The notes beneath the pieces were generated by a model. It was given only the letters and a program-made list of their open reading frames with translations. It was not told the origin of the DNA and searched no databases. Shown piece after piece: positions 1 through 11,409 of a stretch of DNA of 64,000 nucleotides (the first letter of the stretch is position 1; each line of letters begins with the position of its first letter). The DNA is taken from NCBI RefSeq assembly GCF_905404315.1, contig NC_066279.1, positions 5,964,501 to 6,028,500 of the forward strand, written 5' to 3'. Position numbers and translations under genes: made by a program. Origin of the DNA: Leptidea sinapis (taxonomy: Eukaryota; Arthropoda; Insecta; Lepidoptera; Pieridae).

Positions 1-301
1 AATTTGAGGATGGAACAGAATAATATAAAAATCGGGATCCAAAAATAGTTGTAGATTTTAGCAGGGCGAAAATTTGAAGTTGTCTGTATTTTTCAATACT
101 GAATCATATTAAAGTAAAAATAAAAAAAAATCCAAAAAATAAAAAATATATATCACCGTATCATTTAGAGGTATGAAAAAAAGATGTTGGCCGATTCTCT
201 TACCTACACAATGTGTACACAAAATTAAAAAAAAATTGGTTCAGCCGTTTCAGAGGAGTTTGGTAACAAACACCTGGACACAAGAATTTTATATATTAGA
301 T
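1..301 (-). repeat. Helitron-like non-autonomous repeat, left-truncated by window
   Basis: This stretch shares blocks with 3835-4110 and 19640-20050: 'gatggaacagaataat', a 'tcagccgtttcagaggagtt' type block and a right edge reading ACGAGAATTTTATATATTAGAT-like. Read on the minus strand the right edge begins with TCTAATATATAAAATTC, as expected for the 5' TC end of lepidopteran Helitrons. It has no coding capacity. The other end lies outside the window. Confidence 0.5.
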
Positions 302-1090
302 AGTATCCTAAAGAAGTACTTTTTACATGTATTTATAATTACCAAAAAAAAACCATGTTTTCAATAACATAATATTGTTAGCTCTAAATAATTAATAAGC
401 TCTTAATAAGAATGACAATCTTCTTGCCATTTCTTCTCTAAACTTTTCACATCACACATTAATTTTTTGATTTATAGTAATGATTTTCTTTTTGTTTTTT
501 GAAGCTTAATAATTATTGTTAACTATACCTAGATTATTATTACCTATTGCATTTTAAATGGGAGCTATGATCTATATACCTACAAGTATGATGACAAAAC
601 AAATGATTTTGAGGCGCAATCAATCAACTACTGAATGTACCATTGGGGTCATGGGTAAAGTCCAAGGTAGTAGTTAGGTAGGTTTTTTATTTGGATTGCA
701 TTGATATTTTTTTGTGAAATTTAGTGATAAGTAAATATATGTTTTACAACTGAATTTTGAGTTTGATTTTTGAGTTCTACAGTTTTGAAATTTTTGTCGG
801 TCTGTATGTCCTTTTATAACTCAAGAACACCTTGCATGATAGTGATTTGTGTGTAGTAAGATGTGACTAGTTAATGCATTGGCTATATAATCACTTTATT
901 CTGCCGGTGACCTCGTTCGTTCAATTTTTATATCTTTGGGAAACCGGGATCTAATGGGATAAATTTCGGGATTTAATGTTCTAAAATATTCTACTTTGTT
1001 CGCATCTACAAAACAACTTAAAAATGTCGGGATTAAATGTGAAACCTCATATTTAAGATTTGTGTAAAATTTCATAATTCGCTGTGTAGC
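302..1090. other. AT-rich stretch without recognised gene
   Basis: I see no splice-consistent exon, conserved motif or clear repeat here. The open frame at 896-1159 on the minus strand has no recognisable domain. Confidence 0.4.
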
Positions 1091-1096
1091 TAAAGA

Positions 1097-1250
1097 TGGG
1101 GTCCCACGGCCCGTGTTATAACAGAACAGATCGCACCAGGCCATTGGGAACAGTCGCACCCGATGCAGCTTGTTGTAGCCCGTCCGATCCGGCGGCGATA
1201 GGCGTGGCTCGATCCAGCCTGGCCTGTGATAACAAGGGCCGTGGGACCCT
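1097..1250. mobile_element. GC-rich MITE-like element with terminal inverted repeats
   Basis: The left end GGGTCCCACGGCCC at about 1100 is mirrored by GGGCCGTGGGACCC ending near 1249, and the similarity continues inward for about 26 bp. TAAAGA directly flanks both sides (1091-1096 and 1251-1256) and could be the target duplication. The interior is much more GC-rich than its surroundings and has no ORF. The superfamily is not assignable. Confidence 0.6.
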
Positions 1251-1772
1251 TAAAGAGTGAAAGCATAACAAATAAACTCACGAAATTTTAAATATTTTGA
1301 GTTCAGTTTTGCACTTGTTTAAGTTTGTACGCTTAGTACAACCACCTCATGCATACCTAATAATAAAAAATATATTTTATAGCACCGCCCGCTACTTATC
1401 GTAATACTAAGAAATAATATTGGAGAAATTAGAAATTGCATGTGTATTGTAACAACATGTGGTTGCATTAATGATACTCTCAATTATATGATGTTTGTAT
1501 ACCTTAGGTAATTAAAAGATATATAAATTATAAACCTTTTTTGGTAACAGTTGTCATTTTATTATTTTATCATTCTGTGTCTGTGGATTAATGTCTGTGT
1601 ATTAGATTAGATTAGTAAGTCTATCATTTGTTCATATTTGCCATCTAATAAAACTATGACTTACCAAAAACACGTTCTATGGACATGTTTTTGTTTGTTT
1701 TATAATTGAAATACTTTAAGAAACGATATGAGAAAAATATACAATCTCAGCACATTTACTGAGATACGTAAA

Positions 1773-3105
1773 TGCCCTGTGCTTCCCCGGTGCGTAAGAA
1801 GAATAGTGTAGTCCCAGGCCCAAGGGTGTCGTAAGAGGCGACTACGGGCTTATTGAAAGTGGGAGAGTCACGCTACCGTCTTTTGACGTCAGCACCATCG
1901 GGCCAGACTTGTCCGGGTAACTTACCACACTCGCACAGAATACCGGCGTGAAGTAGCGGCCTAGTGCCGCTATGTTTCGCATAGGTTAGTGTCGAGGACC
2001 GCCCCCCCCCCCCCCCTTTGGGCTTCTCGAGAGCTTATGCAAGTGGACCTCCAGCTCCCTCACTGGGCGCAGCATACAAGTTGTTGTCGACCGTTTTTGC
2101 TCGAATCCCAAGCCCGTGAACGCTGGAGTACCCCAAGGCTGTGTGCTATCTCCCACGCTGTTTCATCTGCATATCAAAGATATGTTGGACACCGCCAACA
2201 TACATTGCTATGCAGACGACAGCACTGGTGATGCTCGGGAAAACGTTGACCAGTGCCGCGAGAAACTTGTGTCTTCTATCGACTCCTCTCTCGAGAAGGT
2301 CGCGGAATGGTGTAAATTGAACCTCGTCCAATTTAACCCCCAGAAGACTCAAGTTTGCGCGTTTACCACTAAAAAAACCCCATTTGTCGTATCACCGCTC
2401 TTCGACAACACTTCCTTTAAAGCCTCGCTTTGTATCGGAATATTGGGTCTCGAAATCTCGAGCGATTACCAATTCCGTGGCCATCTGGAGGGCAAAGCCA
2501 AATTGGCTTCGAAGAAGCTGGGCGTCATCAATAGAGCACGGCAATACTTCAAGCCGGACCACATTCTAGCGCTCTACAAAGCGCAGGTCCGGCCACACAT
2601 GGAGTATTGCTGTCATCTCTGGTCTGGCGCACCCCAGTATCAGCTCGATCCATTTGACCGCGTGCAACGCAGAGCAGCTCGAATTGTCGGGGACTCAGTG
2701 CTCTGTGAACGGCTGGATCACTTGGCGTTGCGTAGAGACGTCGCTTCATTGTGTGTCTTCTACCGCATTTATCACGCATGATTCCGGCCGCCGAATACCA
2801 CCTTCGCAAGACACGCCACAAGTTAGGATATCATCCCACCATCTGGATGTGTGGCGGTCATCCACAGTGCGGTTTTCAAGGAGCTTTCTTCCACGTTCTA
2901 CAAAGCTGTGGAATGAGCTTCCTTGTGCGGTGTTTCCGGGACGATACGACGTGGGTACCTTCAAAAAAAGCGCGTACACCTTCCTTAAAGGCCGGCAACA
3001 CTCTTGTGTTTCCTCTGGTGTTGCAAGATAATGTGGGCGGCGGTGATCACTTAACACCAGGTGACACGTAAGCTCGTTTGTCCTCCTATTCCATAATAAA
3101 AAAAT
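1773..3105 (+). mobile_element. Jockey-like non-LTR retrotransposon, internally deleted copy
   Basis: The copy starts with a leader also seen at the 5' end of the minus-strand copy near 30.1 kb (shared blocks around 1858-2000), then a run of C at 2003-2018, then jumps into the middle of reverse transcriptase. The endonuclease and first half of RT are missing. The 3' end (about 2860-3100, ending in an A-run) is also present at 13.8-14.07 and 18.46-18.67 kb. It is a dead relic. Confidence 0.75.
2116..3031 (+). pseudogene. Reverse transcriptase C-terminal part (jockey-like), broken
   Basis: The frame opens with NAGVPQGCVLSPTLF and reaches the catalytic YADD box (CYADDSTGD, about residue 35). 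Thumb and C-terminal sequence follow, including LYKAQVRPHMEYC and RVQRRAARIVGD. The first frame stops at 2781 near YRIYHA. The rest (WNELPCAVFPGRYDVGTFKK) continues in another frame to 3031, so there is a frameshift near 2770-2860. The N-terminal palm and fingers are absent. The same family reappears inverted at 28.6-30.1 kb. Confidence 0.8.
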
Positions 3106-3114
3106 GAAGTTTTA

Positions 3115-3424
3115 CGGCCGTTCCCAATATACTATCTACTGATAGAGATAAATGACTACCTTCTACTGCCAGTAATTAGCTGTAAATAATCTGAAGTTGT
3201 CCCAATACACCCGATAAGTCATTCTTATCGCCCTATATTGGTACGCGTGAATTGCAATTTCCATACAAACTTTATATCGCTGGTAAGCTATACGTCGTCA
3301 CATTGACAGACAGCGTGCTCGGATAAGGTGAGTTACCGTCGATAAGTTCATTGGGACAGAAAAGTCAACGATAGTTACGATTTTTATCTCAAGTAAGAGA
3401 TAGACTGAAAATTGGGAACGGCCG
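3115..3424. mobile_element. MITE-like element, CGGCCGTTCCCAAT ends
   Basis: CGGCCGTTCCCAAT at 3115 is repeated inverted as ATTGGGAACGGCCG ending at 3424, enclosing about 310 bp of non-coding sequence. Weaker inverted similarity continues inward. No clear target duplication was seen. Confidence 0.6.
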
Positions 3425-3834
3425 AACTGTCAAACTTACGGAAAAACATGTCGAGATCACGGGGTACTTTCAGGTGATGTGGCCTTAAATATTTAATCAA
3501 ATTGATTTCATATTAAAGTAAGGGTAGGAAACCAAAAATAAGCAATAATGTTTAAAAATCGTTTAATAAAAATAACTACAGTTTGAAACAATTTAAATAA
3601 AGAACCTTTTACAAACAGGTAGATATATTGTACATAACTCCCAGTCATTTATAAGAAAATGAGTGTATTTTAGTATTTAAAATAAGTAGGTACAAAACTT
3701 AAATAGATTATGGTGTAATTATAATAAATTAGGTATTATGTTTTAAGGGCGCACCTTAAAAATGTTATCTATTTCTCACCAATAGTTCGCTGTTAATTCT
3801 GGTATCATTCAAAATAATACAAAAACACTAATAT

Positions 3835-4110
3835 AATTATATATTTTCTTTACAAAAAGACGCGATACAAAAGTAACTGTTGATCGTAGATGGGTGAAAA
3901 TTTGTAGTTGTATGTATTTTTTAATGCTGTCTCATAGTAAAACAAATTTTAAAAAAAGTTTCGTGTGGACCACCCTTAACATTTAGGGGGACGAAAAATA
4001 GATGTTGTCCGATTCTCAGACCTGCACTCAAAATTTCATGAGAATCGGTCAAGCCGTTTCGGAGGAGTTCAAAGTTTAACACCATGACACGAGAATTTTA
4101 TATATTAGAT
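3835..4110 (-). repeat. Helitron-like relic, same family as window start
   Basis: It contains the same ordered blocks as 1-301 ('gtagttgtatgtatttttt', 'aagccgtttcggaggagtt') and ends 'gacacgagaattttatatattaga'. On the minus strand this right edge is the TC 5' end. The 3' CTAG end is not clear. Confidence 0.5.
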
Positions 4111-5390
4111 AAAAAGTTATTACTTCTTGACGCATTTGTGCAGTAATGGCTATCCCTTTTATTTGTTATTGATGGGGGAATCGAGTTTAAACCACTATTA
4201 TTTTGAATGTATGTCCAGCAGGTACATACCTACTATATAGTTAAAACAGCATAATTGTACGTACTTATTTATAATCATATTTTTGTGCGATTCGGCTATA
4301 AGTTGATTTTTGTACTGGTATAATAAATTCGGAGGCGTCCTAAACCTGTCGCTAAATACAATTTTGTTAATATTTAAAAATAATGATTGTTAGAAATATT
4401 AAATAACGTCATTGTAGTTATAACAACCAAAACATACAATTTACAATTTTCTAAGCGTATTACTCAGAAATCACACTATTAAAATATAAATTGTAACAAT
4501 ATTAATAAAATACCTAGTGTGTCGATTTAAAACACGAATTCAAAATGAATTTTCTTATAATAAACACTATTTATGAAGGATATTATATAAAACGTTACAT
4601 TTCAAATGTCACTATAAAGACTTCTCATATCCCATTAGAAAATAATGTATTTCCCGTAACAGACAGATCAAAAAATATTTCATACCTAATGTTAAGCAGA
4701 AAATATAGCATATATATAAATAACTGAAATATTTGTGCGGTTTTCCGATGGCGATAATTCGCATTTTATCTTAATTAACGGGTGGAGGAAACATTACGAC
4801 AATACATGCGAAAATAGTATTTTTTTTTAACTCTTTTCTTTGGTATTTCTTATTACCTTCTGAAATAATCACTACAAGTTGCGCACGACACGAACCAGCG
4901 TTTGTCTATTGTAATTACTAATTATCTTGTGTAATTAAATTTAATTTGATATATTTCAAACTAGTATGACCCGTGCGATAAATTTGTACGCAGCAATTTG
5001 ACCGCTCTCCGCATTCCCCTTGTTCGCCCTCGTGCGTTTAGTAGCGATAGCAACATAAAAACTAACCATTTCAGAATAATGTTGGGACTGCCTCGGTATT
5101 GTATCTTGTATCGAGTCCGGTATATTTGTGGATAACCGTGTCGATGGTTTTTCCGCAATCATACCGAAAAGTATCGCCTCCGTCAAAAATAGGTTGGAGA
5201 GGAGTCGCAATATTATTTTGAAGGTGATAGGCGACAGACAGGATAGCGCATTCAAAGCGCACTGGATGTCTGCTTTAGTTTGTAAGTTTATTAATTATAT
5301 CAAGTAATATAGAATAAGTTTGTTACTAACATCCATTTGTAATTTATTATTGTATTTACTAACATAGGTTAAGACTATTTATTGAATTAG
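4111..5390. other. No recognised gene
   Basis: The stretch is AT-rich. Small open frames at 4545-4727 and 4956-5262 overlap one another and show no motif. The 5' half of 4956-5270 is less AT-rich and could be a relic, but I cannot place it in a family. Confidence 0.35.
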
Positions 5391-5394
5391 GCGT

Positions 5395-5545
5395 TACTTT
5401 GCGGAAATCCATAATTATACAAATGATTTAAGTTTTCTTTAGTGTTAATTCCGCCAATATTTGTCTTCAAAACAATTCGACACGTGTTTCGCCTCTACAC
5501 GAGGCATCCTCAGGACGTGTTGTCTCGCCAAAATCTGGCACGAGA
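5395..5545 (+). repeat. Interspersed repeat, also at 10.1-10.4 kb
   Basis: It shares the run gaattaggcgttactttgcg, a block near 'gacacgtgtttcgcctctac' and 'catcctcaggacgtgttgtc' with 10100-10260 (direct) and with 10285-10400 (inverted). A more decayed related piece is at about 14380-14500. The repeat type is unknown. Confidence 0.6.
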
Positions 5546-6584
5546 CTTAATATTTAGAGTCTAATATAAGTTAATACTGTTTCATTAACATTTATATATG
5601 GACCTATTGTTGTCTAAAATAAATAAAAAATAACCAGTAGGCAACAGAAAATAGACAGTAAGACCGCCTTCACGAAATAGAATAAATATAAGTATTAACT
5701 TTTTCGGAAGTCGAAGAATTGACAGATAAGACTTCTTGCAAAATAAGTAATGCATATAAGAGATAAAGAAAAAAAAAGGAGCATAGTTATGTTAAGATTT
5801 ACAACAGGCAACTTCAATGAGTAGATCTGTACGTAAGATTTTAAATTTTGGTATTTGAAGTGAAACTTCTTTGGGCGCATGAGGGTAAATTTTCTACGAA
5901 TGAAACGGAACATTCGTGACGCGAAAATTAGGGAGTTTTTTGTCCAAGATGAGGGAGACCGATTGAGAGAGAGTGAGAAAGGCCGAACGTAGCTTGGTGC
6001 GAGAGTAGGGAGAGAGCGAGAGAGAACGGGAGATCGAGAAAAAATTACACGCATCAATAGTGTAGGGTAAATAAACATTTTATGATAAATTTGTAAATCA
6101 TCCCATACTAAGCACTTGCTCAATCTTTTTATTAATTTACAATTTTTTATGATAATTCGTTTGAAGGTTAGGAAATTTTAATATTTACAAAAACATATTA
6201 TGGCATTTCAATTGGCCACTCGGTATTTGAGAATTTAATATATAATTTTTCATAAAATATAAATTAAAAATATTTTATAAATTCTCTTTTCTAAATTTTA
6301 ATTAATGTTCTTTTAAATTAATATCTAATTTCTAATATTGACAAAAAACATAAGATTCGGAGAAAATATTAGTATTTTGAAAACAGTTTAAGTGTAAATA
6401 TATAAAAAAAAATTGTCAAAGAAGTTCTGACATACTATGTACTTTTATACGCACGCATTTTTTTTATTCTATTAATGACGACATGACGCAAAAATGACTG
6501 CATCGATAAATCGATTAAAAGGAAAACTCCTTGAAAAATTATTATTGCTGGGGAAGTACACCTTCATTAGAGATTATTTTCTTA

Positions 6585-6609
6585 GGGGAGCGGGGGGCAC
6601 GTTGTTACA
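6585..6609 (+). repeat. Left terminal inverted repeat of pogo-type element
   Basis: 25 of 25 bases match the right repeat in reverse complement. Confidence 0.95.
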
Positions 6610-6949
6610 GGGGTAAGAAGTTACACGCATTTTTTACCGGGATTTTCAACTCTTTGGTAGACGTAAGTGGACTCATTTGTTTCCTTATAACATCGTGCGT
6701 TGCAAAAAAACAATCAGTGACCCGCCGAGCGGCAAACTGTTAGGTTGTGTGCACGTGTCTCGATTTCCATCAAGTACGTAACAAAATCTTTTACGAAATT
6801 TTTGATTCCTGCCGTCTATATTTGTTATTCTCTAAATTCTTTTCACCTCGAACGTTCATAATGTATCGAGTTTTAATTTGTAATAGCGTTTTATTCTGCT
6901 ATTGATATCCATTAATGGCGGCTTTAATTTTAATTAAAAAACACACCAT

Positions 6950-7003
6950 GGGGCAGGTTGTTACAATTTTTCGGGGTAGGTTGTTACATGTAACAACTTG
7001 CCT
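6950..7003 (+). promoter_or_regulatory. Subterminal repeats, likely transposase-binding sites (left)
   Basis: Two copies of GGGGNNNGTTGTTACA (6950-6965 and 6973-6988). The second runs into a perfect 16-bp palindrome TTGTTACATGTAACAA at 6981-6996. The same motif forms the inner part of the terminal repeat. Function is inferred from position only. Confidence 0.55.
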
Positions 7004-7190
7004 CAGACCTTGTATTACCGTTCATCTCATTGACTATCATTTAGAAATTACTACGCTGTACTTAAAAATTAGAATAAATGGAAAGAAATTGAAGCTTTCG
7101 TTCCGACGGGCGCATTCTTGCTTTTTAAAACAATGGTTCATCTTTCAATTATTTTTTAAATTCTAAATACTCATTGTTTTTTTTTTTAGA

Positions 7191-9181
7191 ATGAGAAACT
7201 ATAAAAGAAAAACGGAAAGAGGTACAACTAGTCAAGAAGTTTATGAATCTGCTGCGGCAGAAGTACTGCAGAATAAAACGAGCATTCGTAAAGCAAGCAA
7301 AATGTTTAATTTGTGTCCGATGTCCTTATCCAGGTATGTCAGAAAAAACAAAAACAACGAATCTTGTTCATTGGGTTACGTTAAACCTAAATTGGTATTC
7401 TCACAAGAAGCCGAACATAAATTAGCTTCTTATCTAATCAAAAGTTCAGAAATATATTTTGGTTTACTACCAACTGAAGTCCGAAAACTAGCTTATCAAT
7501 GTGCAGTAAAACTCGAATTAAAAAATATTCCCCCCAGTTGGATCCAAAATAATATGGCTGGGCCGGACTGGTTTAAAAGTTTTATGCACAGAAATCCTCA
7601 ACTATCTCTGAGAACACCAGAAGCTACATCTTTGAGTAGAGCAACGTCATTCAACAGAACCAACGTTTTAACGTTAAAAAGTCTTTAGACTTTTTTGACA
7701 AACTGCAATTGTTATTCCAAAAATATGAATTCACTGCTTCGCGCATATGGAACGTTGATGAAACAGGTGTCACAACGGTACAGAAGCCTAAAAAAATAGT
7801 TGCTGCTCGTGGTCAAAAACAGGTCGGTGCGATCACATCTGCAGAAAGAGGAGTACTTGTAACGCTCACATGTGCCATAAATGCTGCTGGAAATTCAGTC
7901 CCGCCGATGTTCGTTTTTCCCAGAATGAGATACACTGATCTATTTCTTCGTGCTGGACCATCAGAAGCGATAGGAGCAGGCAATTCTTCAGGATGGATGA
8001 CAGAAGTAGAATTTTTAAAATTCTTGGATCATTTCATTCAACATGTCAAACCTTCCATTGAACAGCCCGTCCTCCTCCTGCTGGATAACCACAACTCACA
8101 TGTAAATTTTCACGTCGTGGAGAAAGCCAAAGTAAACAACATAATCATGCTGTCGTTTCCCCCGCACTGCTCTCACAATTTACAACCATTAGATGTAGGC
8201 GTTTATGGCCCATTTAAAAACCACCTTAATCGAGCACAGACGGCCTGGATGTATAATCATCCAGGAAAAACAATGACGATTCATGATCTCCCAGGCGTGG
8301 TGAAAGATTCACTGCCATTGGCCCTAAATCCTGTAAATATCATGAGCGGATTTCGATCAACCGGGATATGGCCTTTTAATCCTGATATCTTTCAAGACAG
8401 TGATTATGCACCTTCTTATGTCACTGATCGCCCCAATCCAGAAACGAATCATCCCACTGCCTCGCAGAACACCTCCAATTTGACACTGGACCTGGAAAAT
8501 CCGGAATTGCTAGATTCTGCGCCTCAACTGAACATAAGCACAAATGAAATCATACAGGCAATCGAAACAGCAACCAATCTATTACCTGACACTATTAACA
8601 ATATTACTGTTTCACCTTCTCCAAATCCAGCTTGTTCGCAAGATATAGAATGTTTAACAACATTACCGAGTGCAGATTCGTCAAGTTTTAAAAATAAAAT
8701 TGAATTAGCGATACCAGGTTCATCTGGTATACAAAGTACATTTGAAAATTTTTCGCCTTCAAAGATAAGATCCTTTCCCAAGGCAGAGGCTCGAAAACAA
8801 TCCAACCATAACCGTCGTAAACGTAAATCCGCTGTATTAACCGACACACCTGAAAAAGACTCATTACAAAAGGAGTATGAAGAAAAACTGGCCAAGACCA
8901 AAAAAGCGTGCGACCAAAATAAAGGAAAAGGTAAAGGAAAAGGGAAATCTGCGAAAACGAGTAAAGTAGGAAAAGAAAAGGTGAAGAAAAAAATTTTGGT
9001 TTCTGATTCAGATTCTGATACTGAAGAATGGTTTTGTTTAGTGTGTAGCGAAAGTTACAGTACTTCTAAAAAAGAAGATTGGGTAGAATGTTTAGAATGC
9101 AAAATGTGGGCCCATGTCAAATGTGTAACAGGAAACGTTCAATTATTCATTTGTATTAATTGTAATTCTGATGAAGACTAA
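7191..9181 (+). pseudogene. Pogo-type transposase with pipsqueak HTH, DDE core and PHD finger (one frameshift)
   Basis: The first part (7191-7688) opens at ATG behind a poly-T tract ending in AG. It carries a pipsqueak-like helix-turn-helix (about residues 15-55) and a second DNA-binding half. The second part (to 9181) carries the DDE catalytic core: first Asp in WNVDETG, second in LLLDNHNSH, third about 35 residues later in LQPLDVGVYGPFK. A Lys-rich linker (KGKGKGKGK) and a C-terminal PHD-type zinc finger (WFCLVC ... WVECLECKMWAHVKC ... CINC) follow. At 7662-7675 AACGTTTT is followed directly by AACGTT, an apparent 8-bp duplication that throws the frame. In the family the product cuts and pastes the element in the nucleus; this copy should not make full-length enzyme. 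Confidence 0.88.
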
Positions 9182-9650
9182 TGTAATATAAATATGTGAT
9201 ATTGTTACCTACAATAAAGGTGAAGGTTGACCTTGAGGTCGCCTTTATTGCTTGCCTGGTGCAACTGTTACTCGTGATATGCTGTCGACTGTTTATACAG
9301 TATTGTATACGTAACTATAAATTTTATTGCAATATAAGTGTATTGAAAATGTTAGATTTTAGTTTAACTGAAGTGCCAAGTTAAAAAAGTATAAATAATT
9401 TATTACATGTTGGTATTTACTGACGAAATTTTCTAATTCAGTAATGAAAATGTGTTTTATATAAGATTTAAGAAAGTTCCTGCCAAAGTTATGTGATTAT
9501 TACTGTTAAAAAGTTGGAAAATTACGATATAGATAGTATAATTGCTCATAAATGTTATAAGACTGTTCAAAATAGTCTCTTTTATTCATAACGTTTTGAA
9601 ACAATAAAAAATAAATGATTTATTATTGTTCATTTTGTTTATTTACCTAC

Positions 9651-9709
9651 TGTAACATCGTGCCCCGAAGCTGTAACAACTAGCCCCAAGTCAGGGGTAA
9701 GTTGTTATA
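9651..9709 (-). promoter_or_regulatory. Subterminal repeats, likely transposase-binding sites (right)
   Basis: Two inverted copies of the 16-bp motif (9651-9666 and 9672-9687) and one degenerate direct copy (9694-9709). Confidence 0.55.
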
Positions 9710-9869
9710 ATCGACTTATTTCATTAATTCTCTATTACGGGAAAAATTACGTAAACTTTAATATTTTTCCAATGCTATTCTACTAGCTGAATAGACACAC
9801 TAATGGTAAAAGCAATCAAATGTATACATTATTTGATAGCTTTTGTGATATTAATAATTATCTAAAAAT

Positions 9870-9894
9870 TGTAACAACGTGCCCCCCGCTCCCC
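9870..9894 (-). repeat. Right terminal inverted repeat of pogo-type element
   Basis: Mirror of 6585-6609; followed by the TA duplication. Confidence 0.95.
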
Positions 9895-10089
9895 TAGTTA
9901 AGTTTTTTAAGCCCATAAATTAATAAACATTATCTTAACCATGTTCTTTCTGTGCATAAAAAAATATATTGCGATACAAGTAATTGATTAAAAGTATCGA
10001 AGAAACTGAGGAAGCAACATAATCTAAGTCTAAAAGATCAGGCAATTTTTTGTTGTATTAGCCACAGTTTATGAAGAGTATTCAAGTTA

Positions 10090-10400
10090 TTTATTGAATT
10101 AGGCGTTACTTTGCGGAAATCCATAATTATACAAATGATTTGAGTTTTCTTTAGTGCTAATTCCATCAATATTTGTCTTTAAACAATTCGACACGTGTTT
10201 CGCCTCTACATGCGGCATCCTCAGGACGTGTTGTCTCGCCATAATCTGGTACGAGACTGAATCAAATGAGCCGGAAGCCGCTCTACGAGACAACACGTCC
10301 TGAGGATGCCTCGTGTAGAGGAGAAACACGTGTTGAATTTTTTAAAGACAAATATTGGGGGAATTAACATTAAAGAAAACTCAAATCATTTGTATAGTAT
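10090..10400. repeat. Fold-back inverted duplication
   Basis: The left arm (about 10112-10245) and the right arm (about 10285-10400, inverted) share the blocks 'aaatgatttgagttttcttta', 'acacgtgttt' and 'catcctcaggacgtgttgtc'. They are separated by about 40 bp. A single direct copy is at 5395-5545. Confidence 0.7.
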
Positions 10401-10824
10401 TCAAGTTATTAAAAAAGAGCAAAAAAAAATAATGTTACTTTCTTGAGCTGTATTTTCATTCTCGGAGCGCCGTTCATTTCTGAAACGTTGATAGTGATTC
10501 GACTATCTTACATAATTTTACATGAATCAAAATGTGAGACACATACTTAATTGTGACTGTAATCGATTTTAATTGACAGGTAGTAAACAGTCAGCCACGC
10601 TTGCAATTCGATCCTTAGAATTTTTTATTATCATATATTGTATATTTATTTTCAATATTAATTCTAGCTAACGCACTCATTGACTAATCATAATTGGTAA
10701 CGTATTAAGAGGCTGTCAGGTCGTATATACGCTTGTATAATTATTTTAAGTCTGTTGTGAAAATATAAAAATATGAATATACCGGATGTACAGTCACTAG
10801 CACAGTTTTTTAATGAAAATAAGA

Positions 10825-10995
10825 GACGAAAAGGGCAGGACGTTCAGCTGATGGTAATTGATACGCCCTGCCCATTACAATGCAGTGCCACTCGGGATTT
10901 TTGAAAAACCCCAAAAATTCTAAGCGGCACTACAATTGCGCTCGTCACCTTGAGACGTTAAGATGTTAAGTCTCATTTGCCCCGTAGTTTCACTA
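10825..10995 (+). repeat. Repeat family X (GGACGTTCAGCTGATGG), copy 1
   Basis: It contains ggacgttcagctgatggtaa, 'ccattacaatgcagtgcc' and 'gcgctcgtcacctt'. Other copies lie at 15630-15850, 19262-19545 and 34700-34990 (inverted). The family is non-coding, about 280 bp at full length, and its class is uncertain. Confidence 0.7.
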
Positions 10996-11409
10996 GCTAC
11001 GTATGTATTGTCATTGTAATATTTTACTATCGACACATAAATCCGCAACCAATAAAATATCTGAGACATAGCATTTGCTTTACTCTAAATTTGACGCATG
11101 ACACAAATATTTATTTACAGCAAGTAGTAGAGCAATCTAAAATATTGTATTGTCGTATTGTCTCTCCACGATGTAAAAAGTATTAAAACTTCAGCTGCTA
11201 TCCAGTTAAAGGGCAAACATTACACTAGATTTTAATTACACATTGATTACCTACACACATATTACAATCCTACAGTTTGACTGAGCCGGTCCTTGAGGTA
11301 ACTAGGCGCTGCGGGAGGAAATTATAAAACATAATATAATGGCTCATTTTCACTAGTCGATGAATTCGGGGTATTTGATATTTAGCCACAGCACAGGATC
11401 TGTTTACGG

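Larger units (their letters stand above)
6585..9894 (+). mobile_element. Pogo-type DNA transposon, complete ends, frameshifted transposase
   Basis: The element has perfect 25-bp inverted repeats (6585-6609 and 9870-9894, starting GGGGAGCGGGGGGCAC) and is flanked by TA on both sides (6583-6584 and 9895-9896), the Tc1/mariner superfamily target duplication. Length is about 3.3 kb. It carries one transposase reading region on the plus strand and several subterminal copies of a 16-bp motif GGGGNNNGTTGTTACA. Perfect ends argue for a fairly recent insertion, but the coding region has a frame break. Confidence 0.9.

Noticed and set aside
896..1281. Two overlapping minus-strand frames at 896-1281
   Set aside because: They run through the GC-rich MITE and have no protein features.
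5695..6123. 142-aa open frame on the minus strand
   Set aside because: Ser/Leu-rich with no motif; the region contains purine-rich low-complexity DNA that gives long frames by chance.
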